NCBI GenBank assembly: GCA_024699855.1
Contig: JAMPIQ010000001.1
Location: forward strand, 1,302,001 to 1,366,000
Length of the DNA stretch: 64,000 bases
Origin: Aphelenchoides besseyi
Lineage: Eukaryota; Nematoda; Chromadorea; Rhabditida; Aphelenchoididae
Direction of reading: 5' to 3'
Positions within the stretch are counted from its first letter, which is position 1. Each line of letters opens with the position of its first letter. The translations under genes and the position numbers were made by a program. Below the pieces are notes generated by a model, which was not told the origin of the DNA, ran no database searches, and saw nothing but the letters and a program-made list of their open reading frames with translations. Shown here one piece after another: positions 1-12,200 of the stretch.

Positions 1-309
1 CTTAAAAAAGAATGCGTTCAGTGATGCAAAACAATAAGATTCAATCGAGCTTTAAAAGTTGAAAAAGGTGTTATTTAGAAAAGATTCGAAAAGAACGATT
101 GTCGAACTAAGCATAGAAACATCTTATTCGAACGATAGAAGGTTGCTTTCAGAGGAAAGGATAAAGTAGACATTAAAAGGTTCCTTTATAGAAACAAACT
201 TGACTCACTGACTCTCATATAAATTTAGACCCGCAAGATATTCCAATCAGATTCAACCCACTAAAATGCAATTTCTTACCTTCACTGTCAATATTCGTCG
301 AATGTCTCT
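1..309. other. AT-rich flank, no gene seen
   Basis: No convincing coding frame on either strand. The segment precedes the start of the duplicated unit, whose homology to the second copy begins near 310. Confidence 0.5.
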
Positions 310-397
310 GACACTAATCCGTTAGTCTTCTGTTGCCTGGCATAACGTTCTATCGCGTGTTCTCTTATGTTTCCAGAAAAATAAGATAAACAAACGA

Positions 398-1759
398 ATG
401 ATCTTGGAACGTGTGCCGAGCTTTCTTCCGTCGCCTTTCCAGTATGATAATGTTTACTTCGACCAAAATGGCCGATTCGTTTATGTTCAACGACAGGTGG
501 AGTCTGATCCATGCCCAGTATTCATTGTCTATGACATTGTCTTCAATAGCTACGTGTAAGACATTTTGAAGAAAACTTGAGGCCGCTTACTCTTCAGAGA
601 ACTAGCAGCCGATTCCTCAGTCACCGATTTCAAAAACGGCAAATTCAATTTCGTCGAATACGGCGTACGTCATCTATGAGTATATATGTTGAAAATTAGA
701 AATTTTTAGATTTGGAGTATTCTACCAGTCGATTTTCAAACGATAATCGCTGTTTTAGAAGCTTCACATATCATACTGCTAGTGCTAATTCGCTTCGACT
801 TTGCTAACAAGAAATATGGTCTGATTGATAGTCGTCTATATTCATACTGCGAGAAGCCGTTATTGGCTCGTGACGACGAAACGTTTGTCATTCTACTTTT
901 GTCGACTTGCAAAGATGGGCGTGTAGTAGTAGGTTGTAGTTTCATGATTTGAAGCATTTTCTCAATTTCCGGAGGAAACGGGAGAGGAACTTGAGGTTTA
1001 TGCATTGGAGACATTCACGATTGAAGCCGATCGATTCAAGCCGAGAAAATGGATAGAACTTGATCATGATAAATATGAACTGCCGGGACCAGACACCATC
1101 CATCTGCGGCACAACAAATTGTGGTACACTCGGTCGAAGAGATTCACACCATTGATACATGGGCCTTCGGGACGGCATCTTGATTATATATCTAGTCCGA
1201 CAGCGCACTACCAACCTATTTCGTATTTCGATTTAACTGACACTTATCCAACCGAAATCACTGTTGGCAACATCGAAGACGTTCGTTACAGCACTTCTGA
1301 CCTTCTTAAGGAACCTATTTTCAGAAATCGTGTTCGAATGAGCAGTGGGTTCAAGACTCGTTGTTCATCCAACAAACACCGACCGAATGTTCAATTTTTG
1401 ACTTGAACGATTGTAATTGGTCATCGATGCAAATCAAGGTTCCAAATGAAGACGATCTGGTAGATTTTGTGCCATTTGAGCACGATCGTAAGTCTTCTTG
1501 CCCTCAATACTATAATGATGTTTTTAGAGCGAGGCTTCTTTGAGGTTACCGTCGATAAGCATTACGATCTTGTGTTTGTTGACAAGAAACAAGGCAGTTT
1601 ACATCGAGTTCCATTAAGGTGAGCTTGTTGAACGTAGAGATTTACAAGCTCTTGTTCTTGTTTAGAACGCCATTCAGGCTCGTGGACATCGCGTGGACAA
1701 GTGTTCTGAATGCCGGACTTCAAAACAAAGCCAAACCGCCTTATACTCAACTGTTTTAG
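398..1759 (+). CDS. unrecognised protein, tandem copy 1
   Basis: I do not recognise this family. Splicing six short introns gives a continuous frame. Introns include 556-597, 665-709, about 923-974 (52 nt) and a 47-nt intron beginning near 1284; two more lie near 1490-1530 and 1620-1665. The start at 398 (MILERVPSFLPS) is the first ATG after a TTTCCAG acceptor 21 nt upstream, so trans-splicing may define the 5' end. The product is about 390 residues, has no obvious signal peptide, and ends in ...PPYTQLF. The middle is rich in Tyr, Asp and His with conserved HLRHNKLWYTRSKRF. An AATAAA follows at 1769. It could be cytosolic or nuclear; nothing in the sequence decides. One base is missing relative to copy 2 near 972, which matters only if that stretch is exon rather than intron. 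Confidence 0.6.
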
Positions 1760-1775
1760 TTAATGCACAATAAAG

Positions 1776-2497
1776 TAATCAACAATACGAGTTCAATTAA
1801 TTCACGAAATAGCAAGGAAACTGGCCAAACAACTGCTGTCGTATAGTCCAGCGGACAATTTTGCGTGATCATGGGAAACAGTTTACCCTTTTCTACTTAA
1901 AAAGGTTTGTCATTGGCTACTCATTTAATAAGATAGCATAACTATTACTTCAGGTTTTTGCTATTTCAAGGATATACGTCGTTTGAATAAAAATTTTGGC
2001 TTATAACATGGGGAAGTGCACGAATACAATCCTGTGGTTTTTGAACAAGTTTTGAGTCATATGAAGCGACTTGTAAATTTAGTAAAGGAGTGTATTCGCC
2101 GTTTTTCCTAGATGACCCACTACGACATTCCAAACTTTAAACCTAACTATAGTTCTCAAGAAATCAACTGAAGAAAAATGTGCAATGGTAGCCGAACGAG
2201 TAAGAGCTCTGCTTGCGGGAGCTATCCTACCTTGAAGATTGCGAGTTGAAATCAGCCCATCGTTACGTTCAAGTGCTGCATTGAATCAACAAAAACGACT
2301 CCAAGAAGTGAAAAAAGTCGATAGAAACCCTTGCAGTCAGTTGCTTTTCACTCTTCTTCGCAACTGCTCATTCGGAATTCCGTGGTTATGTTCGTGCACT
2401 TCTTGCAAGCACAGGAACATCTACCTCGAACGCTAAATGACTTACTTGAATGCTATTTGCTATATTTCTCCTGTCACTGTTATGTCGACAATCCTTG
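1776..2497. other. spacer between tandem copies
   Basis: About 720 nt not shared between the two repeats. A 65-codon plus-strand ORF at 2239-2436 has no splice context or recognisable composition. I see no supported gene. Confidence 0.4.
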
Positions 2498-2584
2498 ATA
2501 CTAATCCGTTAGTCTTCTGTTGCCTGGCATAACGTTCTATCGCGTGTTCTCTTATGTTTCCAGAAAAATAAGATAAACAAACGA

Positions 2585-3960
2585 ATGATCTTGGAACGTG
2601 TGCCGAGCTTTCTTCCGTCGCCTTTCCAGTATGATAATGTTTACTTCGACCAAAATGGCCGATTCGTTTATGTTCAACGACAGGTGGAGTCTGATCCATG
2701 CCCAGTATTCTTTGTCTATGACATTGTCTTCAATAGCTACGTGTAAGACATTTTGAAGAAAACTTGAGGCCGCTTACTCTTCAGAGAACTAACAGCCGAT
2801 TCTTCAATCACCGATTTCGAACGTGGCGAATTTAAATTTGTCGAAAACAGTGTACGTCTTTCTATGAGTATACGTGTAAGAAACTATGGAAGTTTAGGCT
2901 GATAGCATTCTACCAGTTGATTCTCAAACGATAATTGTTGTTCTGATCGGATTGAATCCAAATAGCATATTGCTAGTGCTAATTCGCTTCGACTTTGCTA
3001 ACAAGAAATATGGTCTGATTGATAGTCGTCTATATTCATACTGCGAGAAGCCGTTATTGGCTCGTGACGACGAAACGTTTGTCATTCTACTTTTGTCGAC
3101 TTGCAAAGATGGGCGTGTAGTAGTAGGTTGTAGTTTCATGATTTGAAGCATTTTCTCAATTTTCCGGAGGAAACGGGAGAGGAACTTGAGGTTTATGCAT
3201 TGGAGACATTCACGATTGAAGCCGATCGATTCAAGCCGGGAAAATGGATAGAACTTGATCATGATAAATATGAACTGCCGGGACCAGACACCATCCATCT
3301 GCGGCACAACAAATTGTGGTACACTCGGTCGAAGAGATTCACACCATTGATACATGGGCCTTCGGGACGGCATCTTGATTATATATCTAGTCCGACAGCG
3401 CACTACCAACCTATTTCGTATTTCGATTTAACTGACACTTATCCAACCGAAATCACTGTTGGCAACATCGAAGACGTTCGTTACAGCACTTCTGACCTTC
3501 TTAAGGAACCTATTTTCAGAAATCGTGTTCGAATGAGCAGTGGGTTCAAGACTCGTTGTTCATCCAACAAACACCGACCGAATGTTCAATTTTTGACTTG
3601 AACGATTGTAATTGGTCATCGATGCAAATCAACGTTCCAAATGAAGACGATCTGGTGACCTTTTGGGGATTTGAAAAAGACCGTAAGACTTATTCTTTCG
3701 ACATCTGTAATGACGTTTTTAGATTTTAACCGAATCGCTTATGAACTCACTGTTGATAAGCATTACGATCTCGTGTTTGTTGACAAGAAACAAGGCAGTT
3801 TACATCGAGTTCCATTAAGGTGAGCTTGTTGAACGTAGAGATTTACAAGCTCTTGTTCTTGTTTAGAACGCCATTCAGGCTCGTGGACATCGCGTGGACA
3901 AGTGTTCTGAATGCCGGACTTCAAAACAAAGCCAAACCGCCTTATACTCAACTGTTTTAG
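2585..3960 (+). CDS. unrecognised protein, tandem copy 2
   Basis: Paralogue of the gene at 398-1759 with the same exon-intron plan and the same start context (TTTCCAG acceptor, then ATG at 2585). All junctions I checked keep the frame. These include the junction near 3110-3163, where an intron of 53 nt (or a 32-nt alternative) restores the reading frame. Long stretches are almost identical to copy 1: over about 650 nt from 2965 I see only a few substitutions, one changing Arg to Gly. The second exon and the exon near 3655-3760 are clearly diverged. The C-terminal part ends in the same QLF. No AATAAA follows immediately, unlike copy 1. Function unknown. Confidence 0.6.
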
Positions 3961-4004
3961 TTAATGCCTATTAAGTAATTGACTACAAGTGTTTATTTTG
4001 TAAT

Positions 4005-5390
4005 TCACTCAAGTGCAACAAAATCGCCCAAACAACAGTTTTCCCCATCGAAAGCAGACAACATTGCATAACCGTAATCTCCAAACCGGCTTCCCCAAGA
4101 GTTTTTGACTAAGTAGTAGGGTTCGCCATTGTACTCTCCAAAGCCAACTAAGAGAATGGCGTGATTTGGTTTTCCTTTTCTACATTTGTCCTTGAGTATC
4201 ATTCTGCCGCGAAACCCATGCCATTTGCTTGTGTCTCCTGAAAATGATTTTTAAGTTATTACAGATGATAATTGTTTACCGACGAACACTGTGGCTGCAA
4301 CGACTGTTTTTCTTAATGTTTCCACGAGGTTTCCTTTAGTCACTTTTGGTTTTTTGGGATACACCCTTTTGTAGTACAGTTGGGCACCTGGTGGTTTGTA
4401 GCAACTTAAATATCACCGTTAGGAAGAAAGTTGTTCAATCTTACTCTTGATCGTTTTCTATCCATGGGTACGCTTGACTAGAGTAAATACCAATCTCGGA
4501 AACAGCAGACAGTCCCTAAATTAATGATTCTCTGAACTTCCTACTTTTTCTATTAAACTGACCAACTGTACAGTTCCTCCTGTGGCCCCCGTAGTGTCAA
4601 AACATCCACCAAGATCTGTCTTTTTTTTTCTTCCACAGTCCACGAGCGACTGTTCCGAAAACGACAGAAGTTCGCCGGTTTGTTTTTTCTGAAAAAATTC
4701 CAACAATCCAACGGTGCCAAATGCCCAACATGATTTGCAATCACCCTAATTGAATTTATTGTAAAATTGTGATTTGTTTTCTTACCTGGTCTTTCACTGC
4801 AGTCACATAACCTTCGGCCGTCCAATTTTTGGCTTCCGCGAACTGAAATGTTTCAAATACAGTTATTTATGTTGATTGCAAAAGATTACCTCGCTGACAT
4901 TCAATTGGCCCAAACGATGTAACGAGCAGAACGAAACATCGGATTTTTCCCATCCAGAAGGTTCGTCAAATGTCCCATTGTCATCGCAAAAACAGTCGTA
5001 GATGGTGGAGTTGAACTCAAGTTCCAGCCACAAAGTATTGACAACTTTTCGTTTGATGAGCGTCGACCAATAATTGTCGGCGGCGCTGAAATCCATGCAT
5101 TCCACTCGTCCACCTTTAACAGTAACTTCGAATGGCATTCTCAAATATTGAAGATCAGCTCGGTTTGAAGGCAGACTTTCATCAGGGTTTACGATTTTGG
5201 GATCTTGGAAAACGACATGAATGCGAGTCCAGTTGACAATTGACATCGAAACGTTTGTGTAGAAACGATATGGCGGTGGGTGCTCTTGGTCGTCAACGTT
5301 GTCGAACGAAAGCGTGGTATTGCATTGATCAACGGCGACATTTGGCAAAACATAAAGAGCAAATAAAACAGAGAGTAAATGGAAGAACAT
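4005..5390 (-). CDS. secreted papain-family (C1A) cysteine peptidase with unusual N-terminal extension
   Basis: Reading minus-strand exons in order gives a signal peptide ([20 protein letters not shown]) and then a Cys-containing, glycosylation-rich region of about 160 residues. A papain catalytic domain follows: [17 protein letters not shown] with the active Cys, a DCG segment, [10 protein letters not shown] with the active His, and [11 protein letters not shown] with the active Asn. All three catalytic residues are therefore present. Introns are short; the one at 4516-4544 is only 29 nt. The usual I29 inhibitor propeptide with an ERFNIN motif is not visible. In its place the extension contains a stretch ([18 protein letters not shown]) that faintly recalls the N-terminal module of large lipid-transfer proteins; that resemblance is weak. 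By family this is a lysosomal or secreted endopeptidase. Substrate cannot be inferred. Confidence 0.8.
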
Positions 5391-6203
5391 CTCGTTGTGA
5401 ATGAGAGCAAAAAGAACGCTGTTCCGTTCCCAGTGAGTGAGGAATGCAAAATGTTGCGTGCGGAAGGAATAAACGAGAGAGCTGTTTTTTGCGAATTAGC
5501 TGGCCGTCTTTCAGTGAGACGTGTGCATTTGGAAAGAAACGGACTTCGAAACAAACTGAACATTGCATTTCGTTTGCACAGTCCTATCAACGTCAATGCA
5601 TTTGCTATTGAAATTAAAAGAAGTTTGCAAGTCTGTCAAATTGAAACTCACAGGATGTAATCAGTTTAACGTCGTTATGAGTGCACTTCCTTAATAAATT
5701 CAACACTTGTCTTTGTAATCAATCTTAGTAACAATGGAAGTGTTTAAGTTCAATCTCAACTTCATTCGTACAAACCGTGAGACTTCTAATCAACGAGTTG
5801 AAATACTGGAAATGCAGATCAATGAATGTTTTTATTGAGGTTACATTACACTGTCGCTAAGATTCGTAGAACTCCATTCGTTAATTCTTTTAGTTTGCTT
5901 TGCTTCAAAGATTGGTCGACTTTTGTTTACAAATTTATTGAAACTCGACGTTGCAGCTGCTTGATGGATACACACGAAGACTTGGCCATGCGCGCACGGT
6001 AGAACTGAGCATAAATTTAAGAGAAAACTGAAATGGGCGGAACATGGACATCGGAAGAATGGGGAAATGGACTCGGCGCCGAGGGGGAACTGCGTTGAAA
6101 AGTTCGAACTTGATGGTTGAAAAGCAGATGTGCGTCTATTAATTACTACAAAAAGAAAGGGCAGGGGCAAAACGAGAACAATGAGAAAATCGGGAACGAC
6201 GGT
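5391..6203. other. intergenic, likely peptidase promoter and paramyosin 3' UTR
   Basis: Lies between the minus-strand peptidase start (5390) and the paramyosin stop (6204). ORFs here (5379-5660 plus, 5841-6170 minus) are overlapping or low-complexity and show no splice or domain support. Confidence 0.4.
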
Positions 6204-9200
6204 TTACTCATCTTCTGAAATCATCGATTTGTAAGAGAATGTATAATTACGAGCGTAGTCTCTAAATTGCGATCACGACTTACCCAAAACATAAACCCTA
6301 GAAATACCGACGATTAGTTTGTTGATACGAACAGAATCACTTACTTTGGCGATGCACCTTTTCCGGTAACAACGGACGAGCGGTGTTTGGCACGGATCAA
6401 GTGCAAAGAGCTTTCGGCTTGATCAGCACGGCCTTCGGCATCTTCCAACTCGCGTTGGTAACGACGAACACGTTGCAAGTTTTGCATTGTGATTGATTCC
6501 TAAACAGCAAGTAAGTCGGTCAACAAAGTTCATAAACTCACGGCTTCACCCAATTGACGTTTTTGGATGTTCAACTTTTCGAGCAAACGATCGGCAGTGT
6601 CTTGAGCCATAACGAAAGCTTTGTGCTAAAGTTTAAAGGTCAAACCGACTAATTCAAATAGCAACTCACTTCTTCATCGACTTGCATTTGAACTTCCTTG
6701 ATACGACGATCTTTCTTTCGGAGTGCGTTTTGGGTTTCTTTGTGACGACGCGACTCTTCGTCGAGAGCGGTTTCCAAATCACGGATTCGAGTTTCCAACT
6801 TGGCAATCACACGTTTTCCTCCCAACAATGCAGCAGCTTCGGCTTCTTGGATTTGAACTTGGAGCTGAATAAAAGAACCCGTAGAATTGACGTTATACAA
6901 AAGCCTACTTGTTTGACTTGTTCTTCCAATGACTTGCGCAAAGCATCGATCTTCATTGAATGCTCGGTCTCTTCGTGCAACTGTAAACAAACGTCATTCA
7001 AGTAAAATGAAATCTCTCTGATTCAGCAGCTAATTCTCTTAAAAACATCTCGACGCAACTTTTTTCTTGTGGCACTCATAAGCTGACTTATTTTGCCGAT
7101 GCACAGACTGTTCATTTTGTTGTTTGAACGCGAAAAAACGAATACTAATAAGAGAGTTTAGATTTGCTAGAAGAACTACAAACTGCGCGACCAGTGCATC
7201 ATGTCAAAATCTGTCAAGAAATGGAGGATTTGGAGTCTGTAAGTTTCAACCACAAAACCATTTACTATTTCAAGAGTTAATGACGATGCAAATAATTCAA
7301 TCCCTGGAAATAAACTTGCACAAACTCGCAAACGCTTAACAGTTTTGAGTCGTCACGATTCTACAAAACTTTCAATCGATGAAGTAATGCTACTGAAAAC
7401 GAAAAAAAGTACAATTGGCTGTTCCATCAGAATCTACTGGCATTTGGATTTTGCTTTAAACCCGACTGACAAAAACGTGAGTTTCTATATTGGTTCAATG
7501 ATAATGTGCTTTTTCAGCAAAGTCCCATTAAGGAATTCTTGAAATAAAACTCAAAAATGACATCTATACTCAATCGCTGTACATCAGATGAAATCGCAGC
7601 AAATGAGATTGAGTGTCGCTTAATTTGCCGAGTTTCTCGAGCAAATGCGTTTTTGACTTACAAACGATAGCTCGCGTTATGTTTAGTTAAGAAGTTTACC
7701 TGTTCAACGGCGCGAGCAGCATCGGCTAAAGCTCGGTTGGCACGTTCATCAGCGGCATGCAATTCTTTGGTGGCTTCATCCAAATCAGCTTGAGCAGTCG
7801 AAAGTTCAGTTTCGAGTTTGTTCTTGATCGCGGTCAAGTTGTTGTTGATTGATTGCAAGTCGTTGATGCGTCCGTGCGCTTCTTCCAAATCAACTTCGGC
7901 TTGTTTGCGAGCACGAATTGCGTTGTCCAAAGCCGATTTGCCTGAAATCGAGGATCATTTGTAACGCCAGTGATTTTGAAACAAAACTCACATTCCTCAA
8001 GTTCAGCAGCCAATGCAGCAACCTTACGTTGAGCCAATGCGTATTGATCTAAAGGAAGCGGATTAGTGTTTGATTACGTAAAGCTGGAATGCAACAACAT
8101 GTCGAAGTCAACTCAAAGTATGATCTGTACATTCGACTTACCAAGAACTTGTTGGAGCTGAAACAAAATTGATTAGTCATTAATAGCATGAGAATACGAA
8201 TATAAAAAGATGTTACACAAACAGAAAATAAACTTACTTGACGTTGGGTGTCTTCCAAAGAGGCTTGCAAGATCTAAAATCAACACATAGCTGAAAGGAA
8301 ACATCCAAAGACCCACTTTGCATTGTTCGGACAATTTCTTGATGCTCTTTTGAGCTTCAATGTTGGCTCTAAAATGATTCAATATCAATTTAGTAGTAAA
8401 CAATGTAAAGAATGGATTTCAAGTCGGATTGAATTTGTGTTTCCGAAATGTTAGCCATTTAACAAACCTGTTCAAGTTGTCAACGGTCATTTCCAACTCG
8501 GCAATCTCGGCTTGGTATTTCTTCTTCAAACGCGAGATCTCAGCCTTCATTCGTGCTTCAGCATCAGCCAATGCGGCGGTCAATCGGTCGATCTCGAATT
8601 GCATGTTCTTGCCTAAACAATGTTGATTAAAACTATCGCTTTCGATTTAAATGACTTACGCAAGTTCTCCAACTCTTCTTCTTTCTCTTGCAAACGACGT
8701 TCCATTTCGATGCGAAGTGCTTGCAAGTCAGCCAAAGCACGTTGGGCACGAGCTTCAGCATCACGACGAGCAGCCTCAGATTCCTTGAGAGCGGTTTGCA
8801 ATTCACGGATCTCACCGGCCAAACGAGCGTTCTCCAAGTCCAATTCGTGCAATTTGCGGTTGGCATCAGCAAGTGCTTCCTTAGCTTCATGCAAGTCGTC
8901 TTGCAATTTCCGGTTTTCGCGAGCCAAAGCTTCTTTTTGTTCGATGGCTTTCTACAAAATCGGAATTAGGAAGCAGAAAAATGAAGTTTAAGCACGCAGT
9001 TAATCTTATCGGCGTTTTAATAAGTGTTAAAGCTCAGAATAAAAGATTGTTACTAATAAAACAACCGCTAGATTGAGTAACTCACCTCGAGCAAAGCCTT
9101 GAGCTTTTGGTTCTCTGCAATTGCTGCTCGCAATTCGCGTTGAGCGGCTTCAAGTTCGACTGTGAGCTCGTCGATGCGGACCTTCAGCTCGTTGACTGTG

Positions 9201-12200
9201 CGCTCCAATTGCTCCTTGGCGCGTTCAAGGATTGCAATTGTGTTTTGCGCTTTCTCCAAGTCAACAATCAAGACCTCAACTTCGGATTGCAAACGCGATT
9301 TTGCCTTCTGAAAACGACACAAAATTATAAGAATATAGGATTTGAAATAGAATTTAACGCAGTTGTTTATCAAGGAAATTCACACAATTATTAGCATATT
9401 GAATAGCGCAAATTTTATGAGAATAGCGAAGGCAGTGGTTTGTGTTGAAGTTGGTTATTTTGGCGAGTTGTGTTCGGCTTGAGCTGTCGGTTGTTGGTCG
9501 ATCAGTTGATGATTAAGATGGAAGATGTGAGTTGGGTTCTCAACATGTCAACGATACTTTCAGGATTCTCATCATCAAATGAACAGAGGACAATATGCGG
9601 TCAGTGGACGTTCGAATATAGTAGCAACTGAGAGCATAACTGTTCATCGATTGCATGCCTCTCAATAGCGTGCGGATGATACTCCGAGATTTTCAATCAA
9701 TTCTTTGGTTGGTTGAACGTGATTGACGGGTTGTGGTTAGAACTTGGCAAGCGTGAGCCGTTGGTTGAGTTGATGCCAAATGACGATGAAGAGTGATACA
9801 ACGAAGCGCCGAAGCCGGTGCAGAAAAGGAACGCAAAACGAATTCAGTGCACAAAGAAATTTATCGACTGGATGAACGAAAACTACACGAATCAGAGGCC
9901 CCGTGTTCAGTTCTTTGAAGATCCGATGTTGTTGGCGATGAACGACCAATTTGCGATTTCACACACACTTCAGTTTGCTACATCACAACTACTTTTCAAG
10001 TTGTTTTTCAGTTTTGTTCATGATAGACTTTAGAACGTTTTTGTTTTCTCGAACAAAATGAACGACAACGATTCATTGCAAAGGAAAGATCTCGTAGAAC
10101 CGAATCCATCTAGCGATGTTGATCCAACAAATATCACGCGGTCTATCGTTTGCCGAATCCATCCGGTATCAGCAGTTGTATTACGAAGGTAAATAACACA
10201 TCTTGCCATAGTTCCATTTAAATTCCAGAGTGGGCAATTTCTGTTCAAATTGCACAGCTTTTTTATGAGACATTTCAAAACGATTGGAACTTTTGCGATC
10301 CTCGGCACGAATTCTCTTCAACTACTAATCCAACCAATTCGTGCAAACAATGCAGAATGGGCCTTTGTTGAGAAGTCGGAATGTGGGATCCGACATTTTG
10401 CTCTCGCAAATACACGAACAGCAACAAGCTGCTGAAAGATTCGAAGAAGAACGACTGCGTAATGAAGACGGCACGTTGGGAATTGAACGTAAGTCATTTT
10501 ACCATAAGGTTTTCAATGCGGGATGTCTTTTAGCCGTCCAATCGGACATTACACTGAACTCGGAACAAGTTGTCGAAATCACGAAATGGATTAAAGTGAT
10601 CGGTCCTTTAAGCGATAAGAAAACATTTGAAACTTCGCAATTCCTAACCACCCGCTACTCCCTTCCACAAATCTACGCTCCAATAACAAAATCAACGCTC
10701 ATTTTTGGTGGCTTCGACGATTCCCAAACAGCAACAGAACTCATTGGACCGCAAGTTACGAGAATGTCGGACAACTTTCAAGTTGTTGCAGTTGGTACAA
10801 CAGTCGAGGCAAGTCGCACTCCACACTTCTTATAGGTTGTAACTTTAGGAGATATCGTCTTTCACATTAAAAGCTTTGAATCCAACCAGCAATAAGATCG
10901 TCGAATATCCGAATTTCACCAAGTTCGTTAAATTCGGAGCCATTTACATCGTAGTCGAGAAAGCAGTATTTGAAATCGGCAAAACGATTGACGAACGTAA
11001 ATGTGGGATTGTTTACGGAGGCCAAACGTACGATAACTACCCTGCTGAACGAATCAAAACTCATCACGACCACAAAAGATTCGATTTTAATGGAATTCAC
11101 GAAATGATTTTAGTACGTAAGTAGATGAAAAGCGACTTCCTGGCAGACTCACTGGATGCTTACATAACCACTTTGGCCGACGAGTACGCGTTACATCAGA
11201 TTTTCATCGAAATGGGAATTCAAGTGGTCTCCCATCCAGGCGCATTTTGCCCCCGTTCAATCAACTAGCAAGCCAATCGGTCACTTCGAACTTCAAAAAG
11301 ACGATCCAAAATTCGTTGGCCAATGCGATTCAGGACAAACAATACATCCAACAAAAAGAAAAAGTAATCGACATTATTTTCCCTCCCTTTAATTTCACGA
11401 CTTATTCGAAAACCAGTATAATTAAGCACTGGGAAATGTAGCACATTAACAAAAGTGAAGACCAGATCTACAAGTGTTACATGAATAATTGTCATCTCAC
11501 GTTCGAAAGATCATCTGAATCTCAAGAACGTCAACGAACAGTGCAAAAGTTTCTGGATTGCCCGTTCGACTGCAATAACTATCCAGAGAAACAATTCGTA
11601 CTTGTCAACCACTTGGTGCGTGAACACGGATATTCCAAGAATAACATACAAACTTTGGTGTCCGAATTGGCAGCCCAGCGTATTGATGAATCATGCGTCT
11701 TCGAACAGATTTTTTGATTTGCATTTTCAATTTAGTGTTTTTTAAAGTCGAAAGTTCGTTATCGATTCACGAATTGTGTTAAAATAAATGAATTCACAAC
11801 AGCCAAAACCGTACCTCCAATGCACTGATCTTGCTCATGAGAAGTTCTATTTGTTCTTCGTACTCGGCTTCTGAAATGATGAAATAAGAATGTTCAATTG
11901 TCGATTAAGCTACGCTTCTGAATAAACTTCTTTCTCAAGTCTTCTACTTCTTCGTGATGCAATGCAACTTCAGCGTCGAATTTCGATTTCCATTGCGCAA
12001 TCTCCGTGTTGGCCAAAGAGAGCTTGTGCTCAGCTTCAGCACGTGCAGACGTCTCTTCATCGAGAGCAGTGCTAAAACACAATCGTGGTTACATTGTTGT
12101 TTAATGACAAACTCACCGAACCGAGTCAAGTTCCAATTGAACGGAGTGCAATTGTTGAGCCAATTGACTGCGCTCACGTTCGGCATCTTCCAAACGTCGA

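Noticed and set aside
5379..5660. 93-codon plus-strand ORF
   Set aside because: Overlaps the signal-peptide exon of the minus-strand peptidase; no splice context or family features.
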